From positions 3,518,501 through 3,582,500 of the forward strand of contig CM028888.1 in NCBI GenBank assembly GCA_016801885.1: 64,000 nucleotides of DNA, given 5' to 3'. Source of the DNA: Toxotes chatareus (lineage: Eukaryota; Chordata; Actinopteri; Toxotidae). A program made the position numbers and the translations under genes. Positions 1 through 11,000 of this stretch are shown one piece after another; the stretch's first letter is position 1, and the number at the start of each line of letters is the position of its first letter. The notes below the pieces were generated by a model, which searched no databases, was not told the origin of the DNA, and worked only from the letters and a program-made list of their open reading frames with translations.

Positions 1-19
1 TTGTCCTCTGTCCTTCCAG

Positions 20-1902
20 GCCAGAAACCGCAGTGGACAGATTGGCTACGTCCCGGAGAAGTACTTGCAGCTTCCTTCCTCCAACAGCCTGCTGAGCATG
101 CTGCAGTCTCTGGCTGCACTGGACGCCCGATCCCATTCCTCCAGTAACTCCACTGAGCCTGAAACCGAACTACCAACCGGCTCAGTCAATGGAGACTCCA
201 GCGGTGAGGGAGACTTCTACTCATTGAATGCTTATTATAGTATAGACATATGGAAAAAAGGCTTGTTGGGGCTTTTACACAAGTTTGGACGCCTTTCTAC
301 TGTATAACACTCAGAACTTCATTAACTCATTCAAACTTCCAAGGCAGGTCAAGAATTGTCATTGAAAACATCCGATGTTTCCAGAGCTGATAAAGTCTCT
401 GACTCTTCAAACCTCCTGGTAACACACAACCACCATGGGCTCCTCTAAGCAGCGGACTGAGCACCTGAAAAAGAAGCTAATTGATGCCTACAGAGCAGGA
501 GAGGCTATAAAAAGGATATCAAAGCACTTCCTGCTTGGAATTTACACTGTCTGAAGTGTCAGTAGGGAAGTGGTAGTTAAAGGGAACCGCGGAAGTCAAG
601 ACAAGATCTGGAAAACCAAGAAAACATTCAGTCTGATGGACCGAAAAACAAAACCCATATGACTACATGAGAGCTGCAGGAGTAATAAGTTCATAAAATC
701 AGAGTTTGAGGAAAGGCTCATTTTTAACGTTTCCCTGCTGCAGGCATTGTCTTTACAGCCCGTTCTTTGTGTCCTGCTGCGTTGTAAGTTTTTGAACCTT
801 TCCCTCTTCGTTTCAGTGTCATTTGCGAAGGCCCTGTACGACTACGCGGGACAAACGGATGATGAGCTGTCGTTTCCAGAAGGCGCCATCATCCGCATCC
901 TGAGCCGCGAGACCCACGAGGACGACGGTTTCTGGGAGGGAGAGTTTAACGGCGTCGTCGGCGTCTTCCCTGCGGTTCTGGTGGAGGATCTCGCCGGTGC
1001 CAGCGAGAATGGAGATGGACAGCAAGACGGCAGTGCACAGGTACGTTGATGAGAAACTGTAGTTGTGGAAACCTTAACATGTGCTGCTCAGACAGGCTCG
1101 ATAAATCCACAAAGTTCGGGATTTTAACTGTGTGAATTTATTCCTTTTGCCCGTCGTGTTTAAGGCCTCCCCCTCCACTCTGGCCCAGTGCGACCGATCC
1201 CCTCGTAGTCCCTTCCAGCCGGGGCCTCTCCACAGCAGCCCGCTTCAGACGCCAACCATGTCCTCCCCTCTGGCAAGTCCCTGCAGCGCCACAGCCTCTC
1301 CCATTGGCCGACCTCCCGCCTACCACAACGGGCATCACAGACCACCGCCAGCGCCACACAAAAGCCCCTTTCAGAGTAAGATCAACTGTTTAGTCTGCGT
1401 TAAAATAGTTGGAGCTTGTGTGAAATCTGAAGACTAAAAACAACTGTTACGAGTTTGATGCAGGAGGAAAAGGTAACTGAGCGTTAGTGATGATTATCTG
1501 TGTCCTCTTCAGGTCCAGCCCAAGGATCCCCACAACCTCCCAAATACCCAGAGAGCGGATCAGGAACCATTCGACCTGTGAGTAAACCAGCGTTTGTCAG
1601 CTGTATTTACATTTAGTCTAAAACCTGAGATCGGATGTCTGTGATAAGTGAACTTCATTTTTATTTTTAATCATTTTTTAGAGAGATCAATTCAGAACAG
1701 TTTTGTACATAATTTTAAATTTAACAGTATTAAAAACATCAGTCTCTGAGCAAATACAAACAATGGAGCACAGACGTTTTTATCTGTAACTGATCTGTTG
1801 ATCGATGGATGTGTGCAGGTTCGTGCTGCTCCTCCGCCCCCGAAGCAGCACCCTCGCGGGCAGGTGAAGCGGAGAGAGGAGGTGGAGATCACGCTGGTGT
1901 GA
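20..1902 (+). CDS. fchsd2: F-BAR and double SH3 domains protein 2 (FCHSD2), C-terminal part, 5' end outside window
   Basis: Endocytic adaptor that, from family knowledge, binds membranes by its F-BAR domain and stimulates actin assembly at clathrin pits through its SH3 domains. The window holds the last five coding exons: 20-203, 817-1040, 1165-1375, 1513-1577 and 1819-1902. All have AG/GT borders and the reading phase is unbroken to the TGA at 1900-1902 (256 codons). The first exon ends an SH3 domain (SGQIGYVPEKYLQ). The second is a nearly complete SH3 fold: ALYDY at its start, DDELSF, the tryptophan of GFWEGEF, and GVFPAVLVEDL at its end. A Ser/Pro-rich disordered linker follows. The protein ends in EITLV, which fits a class I PDZ ligand (T-L-V). 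The F-BAR domain lies left of the window. The second exon could only be confused with the paralogue FCHSD1; the tail and the synteny favour FCHSD2. Confidence 0.93.
435..700 (+). pseudogene. Relic of a Tc1/mariner-type transposase N terminus in an fchsd2 intron
   Basis: From an ATG at 435 the frame reads MGSSKQRTEHLKKK, then LIDAYRAGEAIKRISKHF, and stops at TGA 552-554. This resembles the N-terminal helix-turn-helix start of fish Tc1-like transposases (basic start, then DAY.AG...I.K). Past the stop the same frame gives a basic stretch with a further stop near 660. It is interrupted, has no visible DDE catalytic domain, and no terminal inverted repeats were recognised. It is dead DNA inside the 204-816 intron. 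The Tc1 assignment rests on remembered similarity only. Confidence 0.4.
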
Positions 1903-3945
1903 AGGCGGCACCCTGGTGGTGGCAGCGGCGGCAGCATTGGCTCTGTTCGAACCCGCCAGGACTCGGCGGCTCCGTGCCTCTTAACGCACTCCCAAAGGAA
2001 ACCCGAGGAAACTCAAACCCCAAACCACACCCAGAGTCCAGGAGAGGCCCTCCACCCTGTCCTCACAGGGTCAGTGTGCTGTGGAGGAATATTGTGCCTT
2101 TCTTGTTTCATTTCCTCTCCTGTTCAGTTTTCTCATAGCTCATACTCACTTACCGAGGGTTTTGTCTCATGTTAGAATGAGACAGATAAACAGGACTAAT
2201 TATAAGTATAAATCTTCTTGTCCTCATTGTCCAGCTCTTTTGCCAGGACATGAATTTTCAGTCTTAAAGAAACACAGATCCTGTTTCTTTGCTGTTGCTC
2301 ATAGTAACTCATACAGTGACAACGCGACCGGTCACAGTTTAATATAATGTCCCTGTGCAGAAAACAGAAATACAGTGAAACTCATTCAAGTAAGAAATTA
2401 ATATCAACAGATTTATCAGTAAGTAAAGATGACTTTATTCAGCCACAACAGTTTTAAAGGGACAGTTGGAGCCAGGAGGAGATTAGTTTAAATCAGCCAG
2501 CTCTGCCTCTCATATCGCTCAGCCCCATGTCTGACTATATCATTTACTGTGCGGCTCTTTCTCTCTTATTTCCATAACCTGATGTTAAGCCGTCGGCAGT
2601 TTTCTCATTTGGATGACATCTATGCAACAGAGCTTCAAACACAAACCAAAAGTCCGGTTTTGTCTCCGCAGTCGATCAAAGTCGATCCAGCAGCAGCAGC
2701 AGGCGAGGCTGGTCCTCTCCTCGAACACACGCACTGTAGCTGCTCACAGTTACCTAAACAAGGGAAAAGTGGCAATTTTAGTTGAGTGATTGTTTGTGTC
2801 AGTAGGGAGAATCTCCTAGAAGAGTCTGATCAAAATAATAGATCCTTTACATTTTTACGGTTAATTTTTAAACCCTGCTTCTTGTATTAGTTTTCTTTGC
2901 ACCAAATGCGAAGAAATTCCTAAACATTTAAGGGAGAAAAGTAGTTCGTACAAACGTAGCCTAACCTTTATTTTTTTTTTTTTTCCTTCTCGTGTTATAA
3001 AATAAAGATCTAGAAATGTTATTATGACTCTAATGTTACCAGTGAAGTTTTGCTGGTGGTTTGCTGAGGAGCAGGTTGCGGTCGGTGACAGTTAACACTG
3101 AGGAAATGTGCAGTTTAAACGCGCCTTTATTTTTAAGGTGGAAACCATCCTGAGCTGCTAGCTAGTCCAATTAAAAAATAATAAAATAAAACAAAAAATA
3201 AAAAAAATCTATACTGTCATAGTGAAGCACTTTTTGATGTCTTCTTATTCCTTTTCAGTATTGTGGATGCTACGTTGTTTGTTCAATATTTCTTGTTTGA
3301 CGTTTTGTTTACCAGCTATATTGTATGATTTCTTTTCTTTTATCGGCTCCTGCGTTATTTAGCCTTAAATAGCCATTGTAGTGTCTTTGATTGAGACTGA
3401 GAAATGACCATTTGATCGTATTGTTTTTGAAATATTAATAGTTTACAGAGAGCTTGGAGATGGATATCTGTACAAATAATAGCACAGCTTTTGTTTTTTG
3501 TTTCTTTTTGTTTTTCTTTTTGTTTTTTTATTAGAATTAGGATGAAAACCTATTAAACCGTAGTTCGATTCGATCAGAGGAAAAGAGATATCTGTCAGCC
3601 ATGTTGCTGTGTTCTCGTTGATCTCCTTGAGATCTGAATGACATCAAACTTATTTTTGAAGTTTGCATTTACCCTGTTGTATTAACAAAAGAAAAAAAAA
3701 CAGAAAAAAAGAGAGATCTCTTTTCCCAACAGAGAAGTTGTTTTTTGTTAACTTGCTACTGGTCCTGATTCCACCTAAAGTCTGAATCTGAAGTTCAGTG
3801 ACAAACGACCCACGTTTTACAATGTAAGCTCTGCAGAGGCTGTGGAGCGTCATATTTACACACCAGTGGATGTTTAACTGTATTTATTGTGTACAAATAA
3901 ATGTGAAATAAAGATAGCTTACATGAAATAAACGAGGCTCCTGTT
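1903..3945 (+). other. fchsd2: fchsd2 3' untranslated region
   Basis: About 2 kb of non-coding sequence follows the fchsd2 stop with no splice-compatible coding exon. It is AT-rich in its second half, with T-runs and a (T)nG tract around 3490-3530. It ends at a cluster of poly(A) signals. The short open frames here show no codon or domain character. The extent is inferred from the signals, not from transcript data. Confidence 0.65.
3896..3932 (+). terminator. fchsd2: Triple AATAAA polyadenylation signal of fchsd2
   Basis: Three AATAAA hexamers lie at 3896-3901, 3907-3912 and 3927-3932, followed by a GT-rich stretch (gttgtgtttgc) near 3942-3952. This is the expected layout of a vertebrate cleavage and polyadenylation site. 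It is the strongest cluster between the fchsd2 stop and the rsf1 start. Confidence 0.7.
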
Positions 3946-5006
3946 GTGTTTGCTTTTGATGAGTTCTGTTGTGTGAGTTTTCCTCAGGATTTTAAAAGCA
4001 GCTATACTCAGCATTTGTGTTTCAAATGATAACGTGACACGTCCGTGGTAGTGATGAACCTACAGAGGAGTTTCAGCTCATTATTGAGCTGGAAATTTAA
4101 TGTTTTGATTCATTTTCTCTGCTCATAACATAATTTTTAGCCTGTTTTCAGCTAAAAAAAAAACAAAAAACTACCTGCTCAGCACCAAACAGGAGGCAGA
4201 CACAGTTAAAGGCCCGCCTGTGAACACAGTGGACGATTTAGCAGCTAAACAGACATTTATTTCTCTCTGGAGTTGGTAGAGACCAAAATCAGGGCTAAAA
4301 AAAAGAGTGGATATGGGACACAAACCTGACTCTATTGTGGATGTGTAAATAAGCTGCTGTTTGGTTAGAAGTTTCTTCACATCATCTTTAGAGGTGATAA
4401 CCAGTCAGTGTTGTGTTTACAGTTTGTTCTGCTGCCCCCAAGTGGCCAAACAAATTATTTAACTCGGGTTGAAGCACATTTTCTGAGTCACTTTCAGTCC
4501 TCTAAAAACACTGAGATCATTCACCACTGTTTTCTACTGTGCAGCAGTACAACACTCCATTTGTGCTGCAACTCTTTTGTATTTAAAGCAAATAACTTCA
4601 TCAATCAGTTTATAACAGACACAAAAATCGTCCGTTTCCGTCTTTGATTTTATATTGTTTTATAATAATAAAATAATTATGGGATTTGCTTACATAAAGT
4701 ACTACTTTTTATTGATTGGAAATTAACTCTGGTTTGCAATAAAAAAAAAATCGAACAGTTCAGCTTCTACTGAACTTTCATTTACAATAACACGTATCAA
4801 GAAGAATTCAGAGAAGAATTATTGAGCAGTCAATTTAACAGTCTTGTATTGCATTTTAGAGCATTAAAGTCAAATGAAGTTTGATAAAGTACTCTCAAGT
4901 CTGTAAGTAAAAGTGAGGATTTTTTTTCCTTTATCTTTCTCTGGAAGCAGTTGATGTGCTTTTTCATTATTATTTTTTCTTTCGTCCGACGTTTTATTTT
5001 GTTAAC
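3946..5006. other. Short intergenic region fchsd2-rsf1, with a probable dispersed repeat at about 4150-4460
   Basis: Roughly 1.1 kb separates the two head-to-tail genes. The piece from about 4150 (CAGCACCAAACAGGAGGCAG) to the CTGCCCCCAAGTGGCCAAA block near 4432-4450 resembles an interspersed repeat I associate with perch-like fishes (inference from memory). The rest is AT-rich with no coding character. The promoter-proximal part carries an A-run at 4740. Confidence 0.45.
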
Positions 5007-5062
5007 ACCGGAAGCAGTTGGATTGATTCCGGCTAGCTTGACACTGGTGTGGAAAAGATGGC
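5007..5062 (+). promoter_or_regulatory. rsf1: Probable rsf1 core-promoter motifs: ETS site and YY1-like box over the start codon
   Basis: ACCGGAAG at 5007-5014 fits an ETS/GABP site. AAGATGGC at 5055-5062 spans the start codon and fits the YY1 box common just downstream of TATA-less housekeeping starts. No TATA box is placed near either. Motif matching only; the transcription start is not determined. Confidence 0.4.
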
Positions 5063-8000
5063 TGCTTCGGCGGCAACGGCGAGTTCTTCCCCCGGTTTGT
5101 GTCCGAATTACGCCGTGATTTGCTCCTTCCTCGAGCGGTACGGGGCGTTGCTGGACTTACCGGAGCTTACTTTTCCGCAGCTGGAAAGATATTTGCAGGA
5201 CACATCCTCAGGTAGGGCAGAACGCCCCCCTCAGACTTCACCGCCGCTTTAATGATAATGGTACCGTGCTAGCAGGCTAGCAGCTATGTTAGCTAGTTGT
5301 GTGTTATTGTGTGGTTTTCTAACCTTCTTCTTTACTTAAATGTGAGTGAATTGCGTGCCAGAGGTGCCCTTCGAAGTGGAAAATGTGCCTGTATGCAATT
5401 TAACGACTATCCAAGTGCGAAGGCGCCGAATTGGTCGAGATTTTCTGTCACTTTTTAGCTTTTAAATTGGGCTTAATTTTTTCCAAGCTGCCTTTATCTG
5501 CCACTGTAACGCTCCTCGTAACACAACACAGGGCACAAATGTGCGGCGATAACAGTGTCTGTGAGGCAGCAAACGTGGCGATAATTCATGCAACGCATCG
5601 TGGATTGCGATCGTTTGTCGGTAAAGGTGTCGTGGTGTGAGACAGACACGGAATTGTGCACTTTATTTACAGTTATAATATTTTGTAATGTAGTGCTTCG
5701 CTTTGCTTCTGTCAGGACACCTGCAACAACGAGGGCTTCCGGTCAATGCTTTCAAAATAAAATGTATTTTGGCACCTAAAACATGATCCTGTTAGTACAT
5801 AATACACATTTATGACTTTTCTGTGTGTTTACTAAGCCTTTAATGTGCAATCGTGGTATTTCCACGTCTAAGCGGGCATGTATACGCCACGGCTCAAGCT
5901 TCTTGTCGCTATATATTAAGTCAAAATCGGTGTACTTCCGTTTGTGCTGCTTATTGTGTATGACTTGACTATTTTGTATTCATTTGCGTTGCTTTGCGCA
6001 GGCGCCAAGTGCCCAATAATTTTAACCTCACACTGACATCTGCTCCGTCCAAATGAACTCACCTGATTACTGAGGTTTACCAGGTTTCACAGGTCTGTAA
6101 CTGTGTCGTAAACGGTCTGAAGCTTCTCTGGGATTATGGGGTGCAGACTTGACAGGTCTAGATATAGTGGTTTTTGTATGTTTTTTTTTTTTTTTTTACA
6201 AATAGAGTGAAGCTTTCATAAATCTGAAACACTCCTTACTCTCTCCTTGGTGATCTAGTCCAGATTTGACCTGGGGGTATAAATAGTGGTTATTGACCAA
6301 GTCCTGGTCTCATGTGGTCTGGATGGAGAAAAAAAACAGCAAAATTAGGCAAATAGAAGAAAAGTTTCACAAATCAGAAACTGTATTGGGACCAGTCTAT
6401 AGCTTTTCTGGGTTAATGTGGTCCAGACATGACAGTTCTAGGTGCAGTGGTTTTTGATCTAGACCTTCAGCCTTCAGCCTCGTCCTTTAACGTGTTTTAA
6501 ACATCAAACGTGGGTTTTTTTGGTGAACTGTGAAATTGTTAAATTATCTGAGAGGATCAGTTAGGAGCTGGGTTTTGTACAACTGTGTACTATATTTTAC
6601 TTTCATTTGTGTTTGTAGATGCTCTGGTGTGTACACAAAACCAATTAAACAACAGAAAAAGGAGTATTTCAGGTCTAGGGATCATTAAAACTGTGTGTGT
6701 TACTGTGTGTTGTATATATTTTCTATATTCTGCTTGTGCTTCAGTGGCCAGTTTAAAACGTGGACAAACATGAGACATTAACTACTGAGGGCTTAAGCAT
6801 TTAATTAGCAGTCACAGCTACTCATTCTGATATCTGACAGTGTTAATTACTGTGTCTCTCACAAACAAAGCCTGGCAGAAGCAGAAGAGTTATGTCTGAA
6901 ATTGGTTTTAAACTATTCAGCGACTGTGTCTGTCAAATCTTTCCTCAGTTCCAAAGCTGCTGGTTGATCTTCACGTCAAGTTGCTGAGGAAGATCGGCAA
7001 GTCGGTGTCGGCAGAGAGATGGGAGAAGTATCTAGTCAAGGTAAATGGTTAACCGGCAGTTTTCATATTTATTGCACACATGTAAACCACTGCTACCGAT
7101 TACACTAGGATTCAGACAAAGCCAAAAGAGGGAGCTAAAAGAGGCCAAAACACTCCACAGAGCTGAGGGGAACTACAGAGGGAACTACAGAGGCACTACA
7201 TTTGATCCGCTGTTAATATGAAAAATATTAATGCAGCTTTTAGACCAGTGGGAACATATCTGAAATCACATTCAGGCCGTCGTCGGACATTCAGGCTGTC
7301 AATTAAAACCCTGCTTACAGGTACTGTGACGCGCAAACGCACAGAATTGATCATAATTTCTCTTTTACCATGTGGAGACTGTGTCTTGTGCAGCTGTGAA
7401 GCCTGTAAGGTGCTTGGGTTAGCTCGAAATAATGTTGTTCATTTGTAAAATTGAATTTGTAAATTTCAGTTTCTTATTTTCCTTGCAGGCATGCCAAGAG
7501 TTCAACACAACATGGGCATGGGAACTGGAACAGAAAGGATACAAGGAGATGACGATGGAGTGCAAGACGGGGATACTTAAAGTAAGCACACTTTAAGAAT
7601 GGCAGTCTGGTTTTCTCGCACACTATAGTTTATTTTTATTTTATTTATTGCAGCTTTAAAGAATAAAGTTTAAAAAAAAGAAAAGAGAGAATTTAGATAA
7701 AGCAATAAAGCTTTTTCACAGCCGACATTTTGACCTGTCTTTGTAGGAAAAAAAAAATTAATTCCAGTTATGGCATTTACTGTATACAAGTGACTCAATT
7801 CTCACTGTAAAATTTATCCACCATATAGTGCCACCAAAAATTTACTTTACAATAGAACAAGAAACTCTTCGTTCTGTAAACAGTTCCACGCTGCTATGTG
7901 CTGCATTTTGTCAATGAGTCAGTTATAATTGTGCAACACTAGACCTGTGAATGATGAAGTCACAATGATTAGTAAGCATTCAAAATCTCTACTGCTCACT

Positions 8001-11000
8001 ACTGAGTAAATACATGAGTGTCTGTGGAAGGTGGAGTAAAAAGCTGGTTGTCAAAGAGAGCAGGCGGACATGATGGTGTTTTTAAGAAAAAAAACCTGGG
8101 AAGAAATGCGACGTTGCGCTTACTTTTTCACATCCACACAGCCGACGGGTTATTATGAGAAGAGGGTGTGAATGTTGGATCGTCAGGCTACAGAAAAAGA
8201 AGCACAGTGTCCCCTGTACGTTGCACCTAGGACTGGGCGATAGGACAAAAAGAAATCCAAAACATGACTAAAACATAATATTTTTATCTTTATGCCAACT
8301 TTCCTTGCTTTAAAGTGACTGTGAATCCGCTGTAGTTTTTGTCCAGTCTTAATAAAGCTAATCACATACAGTGCATCTTGTGATAACTGTTGTGGTATCA
8401 TGAATCACTCTGTGCCTTTCTTTTTTTTTCCCTCCAGCATTTGTGTGAGTGTCAGTTTGACGAAAATGTCAAGTTCAAAACTGCCATCAATGAGGAGGAC
8501 CCGGATAAAATGCGGCTGCAGCCGATTGGCCGGGACAAAGACGGCCAGATGTACTGGTTTCAGCTGGACCAAGACAACAATGTGCGTGTTTATGTGGAGG
8601 AGCAGGACGACTTAGACGGGTCATCGTGGAAGTGCATCGTCAGGTAAACGGGCAAAAGTTATTTTAACGGGGGAAATAACATGCTGCAGGCGCCGTGAAA
8701 TGAAATTTAAATGGTAATGGTCTCTGTGAAAAGCAGGTACACTGTGTTATTTACTCTGAAAATGGAGCGGTCGTATTCATCCACACTTTTCTCCCTGTAG
8801 AGATAGAAATGACTTGGCTGAGGTTGTGGCTCTGCTGAAGACGCAGATCGACCCCGAGCTGTTGAAAAAGGACGAACAAAAACGGGAAACCAAACCTGAG
8901 AGTGACGAGGATGATGAAAAAACAGAAGGTAGAGGCTGGACTTTTTTATTTGTTTTGTTTACAGATTATTATTAAATCACTTTTTTATAGTATTTTTTTT
9001 TTTACAGTTTAACAACAGTAATGATAATTGCAGTGTTAACACCTTGAAAAACAGTATCATGTTAATAAAGTGAGATCAAATAATAGACTGTGCGGGATCC
9101 TTTGGTTTTGCTTTTGATCCTGCTCATCTGTCACTAAGACTTTATGCATCAGCTCTTGATATTATGACCTGAATCAGTGAGTTTAAAGTGTCATTTTTGC
9201 TTCACAGTAAAATGAAGTGCCATTAAAATCAATAAAAGAATTAATATTTAATAGAAAATTGACAACAAATGAAAATTGTGACGCTAAGAATCAAATCTGT
9301 ATCATGAGATTCCTAAACATCCCCACCTTTGGTCTTCTCCTTTATTTATGAGCAGTCATCTGATCTTTTATTTTTCATATTTAGATGAAGACAACAAGGA
9401 CTCCAGCAAGGCTGCCTGCCCGGTCTCACCAAAGACGGAGAACAATGAGAAAGTAACACAGAAGGAAAACTTGAAACCAGAAGCTGCTGAGGCCAAATCA
9501 TCCCTGAACGGCATCATCGAAGGCAAACCCGAAGCAGAACTCCATACAGAAAACACGAGTACAAAAGCCCAGGCCATCAAAGAAGAGCCAATGGAGGTGT
9601 CAGACACTAATACAAGCACAGCAACGAGTGAACCCGCCCCTGAAACACCATGTTTATCAGTAAAGGCAGAAAAGGGAGAGGAGGCCAAGAGGAACAGTGC
9701 CGAGGAGATTCAACAGGCTCTGAAGAATGACCAGCAGGCCAAAATCCCTTTGAAAAAACGAGGGATGAAGTTTAGTGAAGACTTTGAAAAAACCAGTGGT
9801 ATTATAGTGCAGAATCCATCTGTTTCTCAGGGCAAGGATGCTCCTAAAGCTGACGCGGCTCCTGAGCAGACAAAGAAACCAGAGAGTGTAAACGATCATG
9901 TTAATGGTGAAATTCAGCCTTCGTCAGAGAAAGGTCTACAGAGTCATTTGAGTGAGCCGCTGAAAGACGCCGCCGTCGACAAAGAGCAGACGACCGAACT
10001 AGTCACAGGTAAATCTGTTGGAGTGAGAGAAAGTGACTCGCCATCGGAAGACAAGGGGGATGCGAAAGATAAAGATGAAACTTGTGGTGCAAAGAAAATC
10101 ACAGAGGCGGTCACGTCGCACCAAGAAGACTCGGCAGAGAAAAATCTAGCCGTGCAGGTAGAAAAGGAAAGTACTGCAGCAACAGAAGAGAAAGAAGCAC
10201 ACGAGTCTCCCCCACAACCAAAAGCAGAGTCTCCGCCTTCACCTAAAGATGGAAATAATACACTCAAGGCTTCTTCTAATCATGAGAAGTCTGAAAAAAT
10301 AAAAGAGAAACCAGCCAACACAGAAGAGTCTTGTTCTTCAGACGAGACGGCCGCATTAAAGGAAACTGATAAAACACTCACAGCCGATGACTCAGAGAAC
10401 CTAAATTTAAACCATGAAGTCACATCCAAAGAAGCTGAATCAAAAAGTTCAGAGGTAAAATCAGCCTGTGCAGATGTGGATACGCCAGAGTCAAGTCTGA
10501 CTGAAAAAACTAAGACGTCAGACGGGACAGAAGATGTGTCGGACACAAAGCAAACAGAGGTTAGAGGTGAAGACACTAAGGAAACAGCAACATCTGAGAC
10601 TAATGTAGAAAAATCAAGTGACTCAGCTCTGAAAGCGGAGTCGGCAGTCATTAAAACAACAGAGACACAGTCTGCTGGCAAAGATCCTCCTGATGACTCT
10701 GAAGACACTGCATCGCCATCTGTCATTAAAAAGACAGAAACAGAAAAAGACGGCGATGATACAGAGACCCAAGAAGGCGTCCAAAGTTCCACTGTCATCA
10801 AAAAAGCAGACAAACCATCTGTCTGTGAGAAAACATCCAACATTAAAGAGAGCGTGGCGTCGTCTGTTATTAAAAAGGTAGAGAAATCAGAAACGTGTAA
10901 ACCTACCGAGACGGACGATAGCGCACAAGACACAGAGATGACTTCAGAGAAAGACAGTGCAGCCTCAGAAAAGCCTGAAAAGACGGAGAAGCCTGAGAAC

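Noticed and set aside
5049..5057. Start of rsf1 at 5049
   Set aside because: That codon is GTG. The ATG at 5058 gives the expected RSF1 N terminus.
9348..9384. Upstream extension of rsf1 exon 6 to an ATG at 9348
   Set aside because: The acceptor at 9383-9384 joins exon 5 in phase. The upstream codons are intron read-through.
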